In this document: positions 12,056 to 22,690 of the stretch, piece after piece
Position numbering within the stretch: position 1 is the stretch's first letter
Layout of the letters: each line of letters starts with the position of its first letter
NCBI GenBank assembly: GCA_947561395.2
Contig: OX387190.1
Span: 17,292,858-17,356,857, forward strand
Origin: Buxus sempervirens
Taxonomy: Eukaryota > Streptophyta > Magnoliopsida > Buxales > Buxaceae
Length of the DNA stretch: 64,000 bases
Reading direction: 5' to 3'
Made by a program: the position numbers and the translations under genes
The notes under the pieces: generated by a model
Told to the model about the DNA's origin: nothing
Seen by the model: the letters and a program-made list of their open reading frames with translations, nothing else
Databases searched by the model: none

Positions 12056-13470
12056 CCACTATGCTTTAGCTGTGTTGCCAACCTAAATCCACTTCAGGAG
12101 GTTAGCGACTGCTGTCTGATTGGTATGGGATATTACCATTGGCTCCTTTCATGTTTGTATATAAAAATGTTTTTCTGATGCATGTAGTGTAAGTTGTGGA
12201 TTCGAAAGCAGTGACCATGTACTTGTTTTGCTAACTCTCTTTGACCCCAAATCCTGTTGTCCATCACTGATGTGTTTGATGATGATGTGTAGTTTGGTCT
12301 TGTATTTTTTATCTGGGAAGTTATAGAAGACATGTTGCCCTTTGTTAATGCTAATTTCTTTACTAAAGTAATTTTTCCAATTTTCAGTGGCGGTTGCCTG
12401 CTGTTGCATATTGCTTCATCCATCCCCCTTCCTTTTCAGCTATTCCATTCTTGAGTAACAGAGATGAAAGTATGCTCTCTGGTTGAAGAGTTATTTGAAG
12501 AAACTTCCTAATTTCATTTTTGTGATTTTGGCTGAAAAGATTTGCAAAATTCCTTTTTTAGTGCGAATATGTGCATGGCTGCTCAAACTCAAGAATGACA
12601 GGGATTGCGTATCTGCTTTTGTTATATTCAGCTCCTGCTTCTCATTCACAGGCAAGGCATTGCAACTGTTTATGATTTGTGCAGCAGTTGGTATAACCTT
12701 CTACATGGGATATGGGATGCCATGAGCTGCAATTTGACTCAGCAAAAACACATGATTAATTGGTGAAAGGTTATGGTGTGCCTTAGCCCATAGGCTCCAT
12801 GACTGCTAGAACCACAGATATCAACACTGATCCAGATATTGAAGCCTGACCAGTCAAATTTTGTCTAATTGGCAGGTCAAATTAAGTCCTTGTTAATGTT
12901 TAATGAGGTGGGTTGTGTGCTGGGCCTCAGCATTTAAAATCCTGATGAAAGAGATGTGGACTTGGCATGTGGCCAACTTATTAAGAGATTCTAATTTTAA
13001 TGAATGTTTGGTTTTCTCATTTGAGAGGTGAAAAGTCAATGGCTTGAGTATAGGTTGGTCTGATAATTTTTCTTAAATGTTGGATTGAGTAAAATAATTG
13101 TAGAAGATCATCTTTACCGAGATCTCTCGTACGTGATAACATAAACCCAACAATATTGCCACACGAAGCTGTTCGAAAACCTCAAATTTCAATTCAGCCA
13201 CAAATTTTCCGTAGGGCAGTGTATTGTTACCTCCTGAAGCTAGCCAAGAACGTGAAGGATTGTAAAGCGAGTAATCCAGATGAATGGCACACAAATGGAG
13301 AAGGAACGCTATTTATAGGGTGGGACCGGTGGGTGGTGCCTCTTCGTAAAGCATAATATAAATTCTACGGGCCTACTTTATGATGTGATGTCGTACGATC
13401 TTGTTGCTCATTTGTCGCTCAATTTTGACTCAATTGCTTTACATTTCCTGTTAGACTGAATCAAAATTGA
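12056..13470. other. 3' flank of the kinase gene, no gene seen
   Basis: The first few hundred bases should be 3' untranslated region. I see no conserved protein, RNA gene or transposon end. Short open frames (12483-12725, 13156-13356) have no recognisable content. The near-repeat ATATAAATTCTACGGGCC / ATATAAATTCCACGGACC occurs at about 13356 and 13493, near the outer edge of the next element. Confidence 0.45.
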
Positions 13471-13784
13471 GAAGGATCAAAATATAAATTCCACGGACCG
13501 TAATGTATAATCTTTTTACTAAAATGACCTTTTCATCATGCCTTTTTACATCATGACTACAGAGATAGTATTTGCAAAATAATGACCAAATAGTATTACA
13601 CGTCAGCATCTATTATGTTGTAAGTTGAAAAAGATGTTTCTACCCCTACTGGTATTGGTTCAACCATCGTCCAAGTTGGTCTAAGAAATCGAACCAAAAA
13701 CTTGTTAGGCCCTTCACCAAGTTTTCTTGAATTAAAACCCAAAACCCATTTCGTCAAACGGGAGCCCTATCTCACCCTCTTCTT

Positions 13785-13935
13785 CTTCCATCAAGCTTTA
13801 TTGAAAGGAAAGGTATTGGATTCTTTGTCGTCATCTTCTTCCACCCCATCGTTTAAAAGGGTTTGCTGCATTGGAAGGAAAGGGGTTGGGTCCTTTGTCG
13901 TCTTCTTCCACCCATCATTGAAAGGGGCTTTTAGC
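13785..13935 (+). repeat. Imperfect tandem duplication, about 70 bp
   Basis: GAAAGGAAAGGTATTGGATTC...TTCTTCCACCCCATCG is followed by GGAAGGAAAGGGGTTGGGTCC...TTCTTCCACCCATCAT. It lies in the part of the left arm with no counterpart in the right arm. Confidence 0.6.
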
Positions 13936-14756
13936 CATCTTCAATCAAAGAAAGAGAGTTGGGACGAGCCTTTTTAGAGTTGTTCGGAAGAGATGAAGGT
14001 GGCAACGTCTCCAACATCGAATTTGAAGACAATATGGGAGCCTGGATACTGTCTTTTTTTCTACGTAACTACTAGCCTCTGGAATAATAGGAGAAGCAGA
14101 AGCTGAGTTAACTGAAGGTTCAATTTTTTCAGAGGACGGCATGGAAACTGATTCTAGTTCAGTCCTGAATGGTGGAACCAATGGGAGAAACAATTCTCCT
14201 CTAAAATCTTACATATGATTTAGGAACGAGATTTCAAAAACGAAGTTCTTAATAAACACAATAACCTAACTTAGAAACACCATGCTTCTCAAAAATTCCA
14301 ATCAAAGCAGATTGCAATTGGGCAGAGCAAGCAACCAATTAGATTAACTCAAAATTGCCAAAAATCTTTCAAACTTCGTGGAACAAACTGGAAAGAAAAC
14401 ATTGGTCAGGTGATCTTTACATTTGAGTGGAACCAAAACAGAGAAAAGACTTGATTGGATCACAGAAACTTGATTTCCACCATTAATGGAGCTTGGAAAG
14501 TAGTTAAGGAACAAGAACCCTAAAAGTGGTAAGACAACTTTTGACTATAAAATTAAAAAATAAAAAATGCTGAAAACCATCGTTGAACACAACGAAGATG
14601 GGATGTGTTTCAACGGAGAGGAAATACATTCTAAGGAGAAATCGGTTCAGTTGTTGATACCAATTCAAAATCAACCATTTTCTTCTACGAGGATTTCCTC
14701 TTGCGATTCCTCTTGGGAGCGCCTGAGGACGACACGCGTCCCACCCTGTCCCACAC

Positions 14757-14812
14757 CTCATCAGCCTTCTTCAGCTCGGCTGGCTCATCAGCCTTCTTCA
14801 GCTCGGCTGGCT
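14757..14812 (+). repeat. 27-bp direct duplication
   Basis: CTCATCAGCCTTC plus TTCAGCTCGGCTGG occurs twice in a row, within the inner inverted block of the capture element. Confidence 0.8.
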
Positions 14813-14880
14813 CCGGTTTTTTTGAGCCAGTAGTACTGATGACGAACTGAGAAGCCGTGTGAACAAATGGCGACGTGTCC

Positions 14881-16253
14881 ATGAGCTTCAGGACTAGGGT
14901 TTTTACCGGTCGCAGTTGCAGAGCGGGTAGTTTCACCCGATCTGAAGGTCGTTCCACGATCACGAAGCTTTACTTCCACAATCAGTCGCATAGAGGAGCG
15001 CTCGCAGCTTTGTGGGTGCTTTTGCTTCCCATTTTCTTTCCCAGTCTGTTCAGTCCCTTGGGCCGCGCTTCTCCTTCGATCTTCTCGGTATGTAGCTCGG
15101 CTTCGCCGGATCTTGATTTTGCTTTTGGTTGTCGAGGATTCTGTGCTCATTTTGTTGTTTTCAGAGATGGTTTTGTTGTTTTCAGAGAGGATTTTGTGCT
15201 CATTTTCTTGTTGTTCTTACGGTCTTTTCTGGTTCGTCTGGGAGCGAAATCAGGGTTTGATCTTTTCAAAGCTAGTTATGGAAATTTTTGTGTTAGTGCT
15301 TCCGATTCGTGAGTTAAGTGATTGCTGTTTTGATTGTGTCTCCTGTGGCGCACGGTAGCTGGACTTACCTGTTAATTGAACAAAACGGATTTGGAAAAAT
15401 ATCCATTCTTTGGAGATTCGTCTTAGTCTGATGAGTCAACAAAGTTGACTGGGGAAGTCAGTCATTTTGAGTTAACTGGCTTCAGCTTAACGAGTGAGAT
15501 GCCATTCACTCAGCAGCTCATCCAATGGATTCTATTCCTTGGATAAACTGGGTGTAGCGAGTATGAAATCAAAGTCCAGGACGCTTCCCACTCCGTTAAT
15601 TACTAGTACCCTGATCAATCAAATTGAGATCAACTCCTTTCTTAAATGTATCAATTCGGTTGAAGTGTAACAGGGAAATAATAATGGAAGAGGCAGATGA
15701 GGGTAGGATCTTGGTTGGATGAGAGGACGAACTTAGATTATAACAGTTTTAGATTTCGTCTTTTTCCTTACCTTATTGTTGACCACTTCTGTTCTTTTTC
15801 ATTGTTTGGTAGGCACTTATATAAGCTTAAAATTCTGAGTCGGTTGACTTGTGCCACTTTAAAATTCAAGGTAAAAAGATTTTTTGATGGGTGGGTGGAT
15901 GACACCCATGCATGAACCTCATCATGCAAGTGTAGGACTTACCTTGTATAAATTTCAATCTAATTTCTCAGCATATATTGAATAGCCTGCACTTTTCAGG
16001 AATGGAATGCTCCCAAACCAAGACATGTGCCTCTATTAAAGGGTGCTTTGCAACGTCCAACTGTGAGTATAGGGCTTATTGGATGATATTTTTCATGAAA
16101 TTGGTGTTCCAAATTTATTAAAAATGAAGTTGTTATGTAACATGAATAATATATTGTTTCCATTTATCCAGTCAAATGAGCTACGATCAGATATCCGGTC
16201 TCCTTTGGCTAACCAGGGATGGAAAACCTGTGGTGAATCTCCAAAAAGATCTG
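14881..16253 (+). pseudogene. Captured 5' exons of an O-fucosyltransferase-like gene
   Basis: Three exons with canonical splice sites join in phase: 14881-15087, 16000-16062 and 16172-16253. They encode about 117 residues: a basic N terminus, a hydrophobic segment (ALAALWVLLLPIFFPSLF, residues about 41-58) typical of a type II Golgi membrane anchor, then SEWNAPKPRHVPLLKGALQR and SPLANQGWKTC. From memory of the family, this resembles the stem just before the catalytic region of plant GT106-type O-fucosyltransferases; a search would be needed to confirm it. The catalytic domain is absent: the next recognisable sequence belongs to another gene. The introns are retained, so the copy came from DNA, not from a spliced transcript. 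Confidence 0.5.
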
Positions 16254-16761
16254 GTGAGTGATTGCTAGAGCTATCATATAAGTTGATTTTTACTTATATG
16301 ATATCCGGTCTCCTTTTACTTCTAATTGATTTTTTTTGGTATGCCTCTATCAAATCGTTTTATAGGTTGTAATTTGCAGTTTATTGAGTTTAACTGGATA
16401 CAATTATTGCATCAGTACTTCAATCCGTTTTGATTGATGTTATTTGTTAAGAATCTGGTCTTTGGATACATGTTTTCTTCTGAGATATGCATTGGACAGT
16501 AATTGCTTTTTGAATTTTCAAATTCTTAGCAACCGATCGAGCGTGTTAATTTTTGCGGATCAATTGCGTGAACGATTGTTTCCAGATGATCTCTACTTGT
16601 TCGTGGCGAATGTTGCCATGAAATTTGGAGTATAATCGGTTCCAATTCGCATTGTTTTACTTTTAAGCTGTGTTTGTTTTACTTTTAAGCTGTGTTTGTT
16701 TTACTAGACATGAATTTATTACTGAATGTTCCATTTTAATAATTGGTGGTCCAATTGCTAG

Positions 16762-16864
16762 GTACCTACAGCAACAAGGTTCTCTAACAGAAGGGGCAAG
16801 AGGAAGTTATCATTTTTTCAACACAAATTTCTACCAGAAGCTTAAGGAAGCTATATTACGCAAG
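16762..16864 (+). pseudogene. Captured exon of a ULP1D/OTS-like SUMO protease
   Basis: A single exon between AG and GT encodes YLQQQGSLTEGARGSYHFFN followed by TNFYQKLKEAI. This matches the pattern of plant ULP1-type SUMO proteases (OTS1/OTS2, ULP1D), where a segment with HFFNTYFYKKL lies just ahead of the catalytic histidine region. It needs two bases from the previous exon to complete its first codon, whereas the upstream O-fucosyltransferase exon supplies one, so splicing between them would shift frame. No catalytic His, Asp or Cys is included, so this fragment cannot be a protease. Confidence 0.7.
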
Positions 16865-17321
16865 GTATATTTTTTGGGTGTTTCTCCATGATAATTTTTT
16901 TTCTTTTGAGTCAAATCATGATGCCAGTTTGTGATAGATTTGACAATGAAACTGTAGAAGTAGGTAACAAGTTGGTTCATATTTGATCACATAGTCAAAT
17001 TGCCATGAAAATCTATCAACTCATGAATTACAGAAAAAATTGCTATCCACTTGGTTGAAGTATCAAAAAACAAGAAATAAACTTGTTTCAGTCATCAGAT
17101 GGTGACTCATAAAATACATCTTACACTGAGACAACTTGACAATTTCTGTTTTAAGTTTCTTACCTCATTATTTCTCTTCAAAGCAGAAAAACACAATGGT
17201 AGAAGCACAGCATGTTGCTTAGTTTTCTTATATGTTTGCTTATGTGGTAAAGTCTAATCATTGCATTCTACTACAAGAACTCTTCAAGTGAGTTATTGGT
17301 GCTTCGGTCCAGTATTTTCAG
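16865..17321. other. Noncoding stretch between captured fragments
   Basis: AT-rich and probably intronic. The 16440-16640 stretch upstream also has an open frame ending in RERLFPDDLYLFVANVAMKF that I do not recognise; it might be another captured exon, but nothing supports that beyond its openness. Confidence 0.3.
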
Positions 17322-17578
17322 GTCATTCTAGGTGTTGGTTTCGGCATATCAAAACCAGAGCATGTGAAACAGGTTTGTTGTAACATATAACTCAATGTTT
17401 ACTATATTGAAGTCATATTGATTCATTTGAGAGATCTGTCACCAATTCCTTCTTTTTTTGCTCATTCCAGATAGCGGGATGGGGAGCTGCTAGTGTGATT
17501 GTTGGTAGTGCGGCAGTGAAATTACTGGGGGAAGCAAAATCTCTAGAAGAAGGGTTAAAGCCAATGGCTTCACTTTGA
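17322..17578 (+). pseudogene. Captured last two exons of tryptophan synthase alpha
   Basis: Exons 17322-17372 and 17471-17578 encode GVGFGISKPEHVKQ and [20 protein letters not shown], ending at TGA. This is the C-terminal part of the TrpA TIM barrel: GFGIS is the conserved phosphate-binding loop and GADGVIVGSA the following strand (here [10 protein letters not shown], so the usual Asp-Gly pair is altered). A plant TrpA has about 310 residues; only about 52 are here. The upstream catalytic Glu and Asp are missing, so it is a fragment with no enzyme activity. The intron is retained. Confidence 0.88.
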
Positions 17579-18189
17579 AAAGTACTGGACCGAACATGGC
17601 AAGGCGTCGACAGTTTTTGTGCCATCCTTTTATGCATGACAATGAATAGGAATAACTTTATTGTGTTAATTTTTTATTTTTTTAAACTTCAGCATGTATC
17701 CCAATCCGTTCCAAAAATAAATAAATATTTGTGTGCAAGGGATAAAGAATTTATTAATATTTCTATGTTGGGTAGGAAGTGATGCTAAGATCTCATAGCT
17801 GCCAAGAACATACTATTAGAGAGTGTATTTTTTGGGTATCTATATTATTAGAGAGTGTGTTATTACAAAGCTAGAAGAAAGATTTTTGGCATCACACCTT
17901 CTATTGTCCAGGTACAGAGATGGGGAAAAAGTGAAAAAAAGGGCTCAATTTGATTTATCCACTAATTGGAAATTGAATTCAGGATTTTATTAACTTTCTT
18001 GCTAACCAAATTTTAGGCTATCAAATTCTGGAATATCAAACGTATCATACAAAAAGAGCCCTGTTACAGTATTGAGATTAACTGATCTTTTAACTGTCGC
18101 AAAGGTTAAAGTTAATTGGACTAATAATAACCGGATATACATATTTAAAAAATTAGAAAAAAAGAGCTTATACAGTCCTCTATTGCATT

Positions 18190-19045
18190 GTTACAAGTCC
18201 TGTCATCTCTTGTTACAAGTCCTCTCAACCCCTGTTACAAGTCCTCACAAGCCCAGTAACAAGTCCTGTCAAGCCCTGTTACAAGTCCTCTCAACCCCAG
18301 TTACAAGTCCTCACAAACCCAATTACAAGTCCTCTCAGCCCTGTTACAAGTCCTCTCAACCCCAGTTACAAGTCTTCTCAAGCCCGGTTATAAGTCCTCA
18401 CAACCCCAGTTACAAGTCTTGTCAAGCCCTGTTACAAGTCCTCTCAAGCCCAGTTACAAGTCCTCACAAGTCCTGTTACAAGTCCTCAAGAGCCCAGTTA
18501 CAAGTCCTGTCAAGCCCTGTTACAAGTCCTCTCAACCCCAGTTACAAGTCCTCTCAAGTCCGGTTACAAGTCCTCACAACCCCAGTTACAAGTCCTGTCA
18601 AGCCCTGTTACAAGTCCTCTCAAGCCCAGTTACAAGTCCTCACAAGCCCTGTTACAAGTCCTCACAAGCCCAGTTACAAGTCCTGTCAAGCCCTGTTACA
18701 AGTCCTCTCAACTCCAGTTACAAGTCCTCACAAGCCCGGTTACAAGTCCTCACAACCCCAGTTACAAGTCCTCTCAAGCTCAGTTACAAGTCCTCACAAC
18801 CCCAGTTACAAGTTCTCACAACCCCTGTTACAAGTCCTCACAACCCTAGTTACAAGTCCTCACAAGCCAAGTTACAAGTCCTCGCAACCCCTGTTACAAG
18901 TCCTCACAACCCCGGTTACAAGTCCTCACAACCCCAGTTACAAGTCCTGTCAAGTCCTGTTACAAGTCCTCTCAAGCCCAGTTACAAGTCCTCACAAGCC
19001 CAGTTACAAGTCCTCACAACCCCTGTTACAAGTCCTCTCAACCCC
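18190..19045 (+). repeat. 22-bp minisatellite, about 39 units
   Basis: The unit is GTTACAAGTCCT followed by CACAAGCCCA, with common variants CTCAA / GTCAA and CCCCA / CCCTG / CCCGG. As 22 is not a multiple of 3, three units make a 22-residue peptide period (SYKSSQ...LQVL..PVTSP), which explains the long open frames at 18072-19049 and 18419-19108. These frames are by-products of the repeat and are not called genes. Confidence 0.93.
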
Positions 19046-19164
19046 TTGACGCTCGAGCGAACGCAAATCGGCCCCAAACCGCCACTCTCGGGTTTTCTGA
19101 GATTGTAATCTTAAGCCTTGACGCTCGAGCGACCCGAAATCGGCCCAAAACCGCCACTCTCGGT
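19046..19164. repeat. Spacer of the foldback with its own direct duplication
   Basis: CTTGACGCTCGAGCGA...AAATCGGCCC.AAA.CCGCCACTCTCGG occurs twice (from about 19045 and 19116). The spacer is GC-richer than its surroundings and contains the palindrome CGCTCGAGCG. Confidence 0.75.
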
Positions 19165-19540
19165 TTGTGAGGACTTGTAACTGGGCTTGTGAGGACTTGT
19201 AACAGGGGTTGTGAGGACTTGTAACTGGGGTTGAGAGGACTTGTAACTGGGGTTGTGAGGACTTGTAACCGGGCTTGTGAGGACTTGTAACTGGGGTTGA
19301 GAGGACTTGTAACAGGGGTTGTGAGGACTTGTAACTGGGGTTGTGAGGACTTGTAACCGGGCTTGTGAGGACTTGTAACAGGGGTTGTGAGGACTTGTAA
19401 CTGGGGTTGAGAGGACTTGTAATAGGGCTTGAGAGGACTTGTAACAGGGCTTGAGAGGACTTGTAACAGGGGTTGAGAGGACTTGTAACTGGACTTGTAA
19501 TTGGGCTTGTGAGGACTTGTAACTGGGCTTGAGAGGACTT
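19165..19540 (-). repeat. 22-bp minisatellite, about 17 units, inverted
   Basis: GAGGACTTGTAAC followed by TGGGGTTGT and variants: the reverse complement of the 18190-19045 unit. The minus-strand open frame 19111-19593 is again a by-product of the repeat. Confidence 0.93.
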
Positions 19541-20197
19541 ATATTAAACTTTTTTAAATATAACATATTGGAGGCACCCTGAACTCGCCCCACTAATGAT
19601 CCTTTGGAGTTTAGGACCGGGTTTGGTATAGCCTAAATAATTATTCGGCTTTTTAAATAGATTTTAAAAATATCAGTAATTTTTAGTTACTTAAAAACTC
19701 TTCACTTTTTTCTTAATTATTTTAATAGAGTATCAAGAGCCTTTGAGATTTTGAAGGTGGCTCCAATCCACGAATATTGGCTCAATAAACCGGAGTCGGC
19801 TTGGTGATGTTAGCTGGGGCTGAAGAGGAGAGAAAGCGCCTGGGACGCGTGTCGTCCCAGGCGCTTCCCAAGAGGAATCCAAACAGGTTTTCCTCGTAGA
19901 GGAAAACGACTGATTCAAAATACATTTAGACAGTGGTCTGAACCAATTAAATAGGGGTAAAGATGTCTTTAAAAATGAATGGCACAAGAGTTGCTGACGT
20001 GGAGACTAATTGGTCCTCAACTTTTAAAAGTGGCATTGTAATGGTCATTGTCTCAAAGGATAGAATGAAAGAGACATTTTGAGGAAAAAAAGATACGGTA
20101 CGATAATTTTCCCTATTTATAAGGAGAATGCTAAACTAGCTCTCTCCAAATCTCACTTTGTGACAAAATCGTTAGTAACAAAAGTATAAGTTTGATT

Positions 20198-20337
20198 GGG
20201 CTCACACGACAATGGAGCAATGATTTATCCAATTGTCCTCAATCAATGGTCGTTTATTGGCACATATGGTATAAAACATGCTATGGTGGAGCTCACAATT
20301 GTGAGTATGCCAACTCTCCAATACCGTGTGAGCTAGC
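20198..20337. repeat. Possible small MITE-like inverted repeat
   Basis: GGGCTCACACGACAATGGAG at the left and CTCCAATACCGTGTGAGC at the right are imperfect inverted copies about 100 bp apart. No target duplication was identified; it could be a chance hairpin. Confidence 0.35.
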
Positions 20338-20525
20338 CTTAGTCCAATTGCTATCTCTACAATTGACCTAAATACTTTGCCCAAAGTTACTCCTCATATG
20401 TGACCGAGCTAAAGCTCTTATGCTCGGCTTTACAGGCCTAGCATAATCTGTGAGCCTCCCATTGAAACAAGTAACAATGTCGATCCTTCAAAAGAATCTC
20501 ATCTCGATCTAACACGGGGTGACAT

Positions 20526-20611
20526 GAAGGTATATCCACATGATACTACGTAGAGTTCTCCTAGTGCACCATGTGTTTTACGAGTATATCTGTCACATCC
20601 TGGTCACATAC
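20526..20611. other. Host target DNA left of element A, duplicated at 40538
   Basis: GAAGGTATATCC...GGTCACATAC recurs at 40538-40623, where it runs directly into the sequence found at 26165 on the far side of element A. The last five bases, CATAC, are the target duplication of A. Confidence 0.92.
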
Positions 20612-21766
20612 TGTTTACACCCTATATGACCAACGAATAAGAAAGGGACACGTGGTGCCTATGTGGCTTATGTAGATGTTTACACCCGCTGTAGCCTGAC
20701 GGTAGTGTTTTACGGTCACGTGTATCTTTTGACCGATCTATGTCCTACCACATACGGGTCAAGCGAAACCCATGTTTACACCCGCCGTAACCCGGTGAAA
20801 TCGGAGTAAACAAGGCTCTAAGTATAATATATATATATGTTTATTGGGTCAATGATGGTGACTGATTTTGCCATTAAAGCCATTAAAGGAGTTATCATGG
20901 CATGTGCTACTTTATTGGGTTTGAGGAAATTTGCTGGACGCTTGATCAACCCCATGATACTTTTATTTGATAAAAGGTATGTTCAGTTGCCTTTTATTTA
21001 TGAAAAGGTGCATTTGACCAATTATGCCTTTTGGCCGATTACGGCTCATTGAAGATATTGCGGTAATTCTCTAAAGATGTGGAGAGTGGGGTCCCCCACT
21101 TTCTAAGAACGTGGAGTGGTTATATAAGGTGGGTTCAACTTCCTAAAAGTGGGTCGTTGAGAGACTTTATGGTAAAGCAAAACGGACCTGCAGACATGGG
21201 AAAGAGGTTCCTCAAAGATCGTGCAAGAATGGGACGTTGAGAAACCGTCAAGGAGCGGCTATAAAAGGCATAAACTTCGAAGAACTCGAGGACACAATCC
21301 ACACAACCGCAACCGGTTATTAAAATTATTTTGATCATCCGTGATCCTTTATCCCCTCTAACACAGACGGATAAACTAGGACTTCTCTCACTGCTTCCAG
21401 TCGCAGTGACATCTTCGACCCCTCTTTACTCCGATTAACACCAGAATCCTGCCACCGGAGAGTAAGTTGAGGCCGCCCCTGACTCGCAGTTCTGTCTTTA
21501 CAGAATCCCGAGCAGCCGGTCCCGAGACTCGCTCTGTTCACGCCAGGTGACTTGTGTATTTTCGGGTAAGCAGCAATCCAAGGTGAACCCCCTGAATCGA
21601 CTTTGTAAGCAGCCGCCCCCTTCCTCCTGCGCTTATACCCGATTACGGCTATAAGACCAGGACAGGCCGGTCCTGCGAGCCCTGTCGGTTTTCTTTTGTA
21701 CTTTTTGTTTCCATTTTGAGGATTATCTGTTGTCGCTTTCGGCTATTTGAGGATTTTGAGGATTTT
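20612..21766 (+). repeat. Element A 5' LTR
   Basis: It contains two TATA-like motifs, TATATAAGG (about 21120) and CTATAAAAGGC (about 21252); the second lies in a better promoter position. After 21749 it diverges from the 3' LTR and reaches the PBS within 17 bases, so it lacks about 290 bp present at the end of the 3' LTR. Confidence 0.8.
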
Positions 21767-21785
21767 TGGCACGCCCGGTGGGACC
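21767..21785 (+). other. Element A primer-binding site
   Basis: TGGCACGCCCGGTGGGACC directly follows the 5' LTR and begins with TGG, as expected for pairing with the CCA end of a tRNA. The same 19 bases are in element B at 26987. Confidence 0.85.
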
Positions 21786-22189
21786 ATTAGTCTTTGAAAG
21801 AGCACTAATGGCGGCAAGGAGAAGTACTCGGCATGCCGAAAATGCAACGCCAGAGGAACCTGCCGAATCTTAGATAAACCCTCTCTATGTTTTAGAAGTT
21901 CCTGAAGAAGGACCTTCAAGTTCTCAGCCGAATCTAAATGAACGGCTGATCCAGGCCATACAAGGTCTTAGCCAACATTCGGGGCTAAGACCCTATATTG
22001 GCAAAATATTTCATATTATCTTGTTTGCCATAACATTCGGGGGGCAAGACAAGGTAAACTGTGGCCATTCGGCCAGTTTACAAGTCACGTAACGTCTAGA
22101 TGTTACGTAAATCGGTCGTAAACAAACAACCGATTTATGTAATGCAAGTGGCCATGATTACTTAAAAAATTAAAAAATAGTCATTGGCT

Positions 22190-22690
22190 GCATGTTTCAT
22201 TAAAGAAAAATGTATTTTCGACCGATTACGGGTCGTTAAAGTTACTTCATTTAATATAAGGTATTTCAACGGACTTTTATTTAAGAAAAAATACCTTTGG
22301 CCGTAATGATTACGGGCCATTAAAGCTATTTTATTTGTTAAGAGGTGTGTCTGATACCTTTTATTTAAGAAAAAGGCCATTTGATAAAAGGTATTTCAAC
22401 GGCATTTTATTTAAGAAAAAATACCTTTGGCCGTAATGATTACGGGCCATTAAAGTTATTTTATTTGTTAAAAGGTGTGTCTGATGCCTTTTATTTGAGA
22501 AAAGGTACTTTCGGCCGATTACGGTCGTTAAAGCTCCTTCATTTGATAAAAGGAATTTTAATTGCCTTTTATTTAAGAAAAAATACTTTTGGCCGTAATG
22601 ATTACAGGCCATTAAAGTTATTTTATTTGACAAAAGGTGTTTCAGTTGCCTTTTATTTAAGAAAAGGGGATTTTTGGGCCGATTTCTAAG
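22190..22690. repeat. Imperfect internal tandem repeats of element A
   Basis: Blocks with GGCCGTAATGATTACGGGCC (a near-palindrome), ATTAAAG, TTATTTTATTTG and CCTTTTATTTAAGAAAA recur about four times at 120-160-bp spacing. Frames are open on both strands here (22361-22633 minus, 22381-22689 plus), which is typical of repeat by-products. The rest of the inner region to 24718 also has many GGCC.ATT motifs but no gene. Confidence 0.7.

Larger units (their letters stand above)
18003..19645. repeat. Foldback structure of inverted minisatellite arrays
   Basis: Two arrays of the same 22-bp unit lie in opposite orientation (18190-19045 and 19165-19540) around a 120-bp spacer. Beyond the arrays the arms may continue: left TTTTTTAAATATGTATATCC and TAGCCTAAAA (both read on the minus strand) against right TTTTTTAAATATAACATATTGG and TATAGCCTAAAT, the TA-rich parts being weak evidence. 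This is the architecture of foldback-type elements. No transposase or clear target duplication was found. A transcript would form a very long hairpin. Confidence 0.7.
13490..20110. mobile_element. Putative gene-capturing element with long imperfect inverted ends
   Basis: Plus strand 13500-13690 and the reverse complement of about 19950-20105 share blocks in the same order: ACCGTA near the outside, AAAATG...TTTCAT, ACGTCAGCA, ACATCTTTACCCCTA / AGATGTTTCTACCCCTA, then ATTGGTTCA. A second pair of inverted blocks lies inside: 14675-14830 against 19770-19925 share TTCTACGAGGA, ATTCCTCTTGGGA, GACGACACGCGTCCCA and CCGGTTT.TTGAGCCA. The left arm has about 950 bp (13690-14640) that the right arm lacks. 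Between the arms are fragments of three host genes with introns and a foldback of minisatellites. This fits a Pack-MULE-like DNA transposon. I found no transposase and could not define exact ends or a target duplication, so class and limits are inference. Confidence 0.55.

Noticed and set aside
14881-17578. One functional fused gene over the three captured fragments
   Set aside because: Exon phases do not match between the first and second fragment, catalytic parts of all three proteins are missing, and the gap at 16260-16760 has no supported exon.
18072-19593. Long open frames on both strands with a 22-residue repeat (SYKSSQ..LQVL..PVTSP)
   Set aside because: They follow from a 22-bp minisatellite whose unit lacks stops in the frames concerned; three overlapping frames on two strands cannot all be genes, and the frames end where the array ends.
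20837-21541. Small frames (71, 67 and 68 codons) present identically at 20837-21541 and 24958-25662
   Set aside because: They lie in the two LTR copies of element A and are duplicated with them; no domain or codon signal supports coding.
22361-22689. Overlapping plus- and minus-strand frames with similar repeated peptides
   Set aside because: By-product of imperfect tandem repeats with a near-palindromic core.
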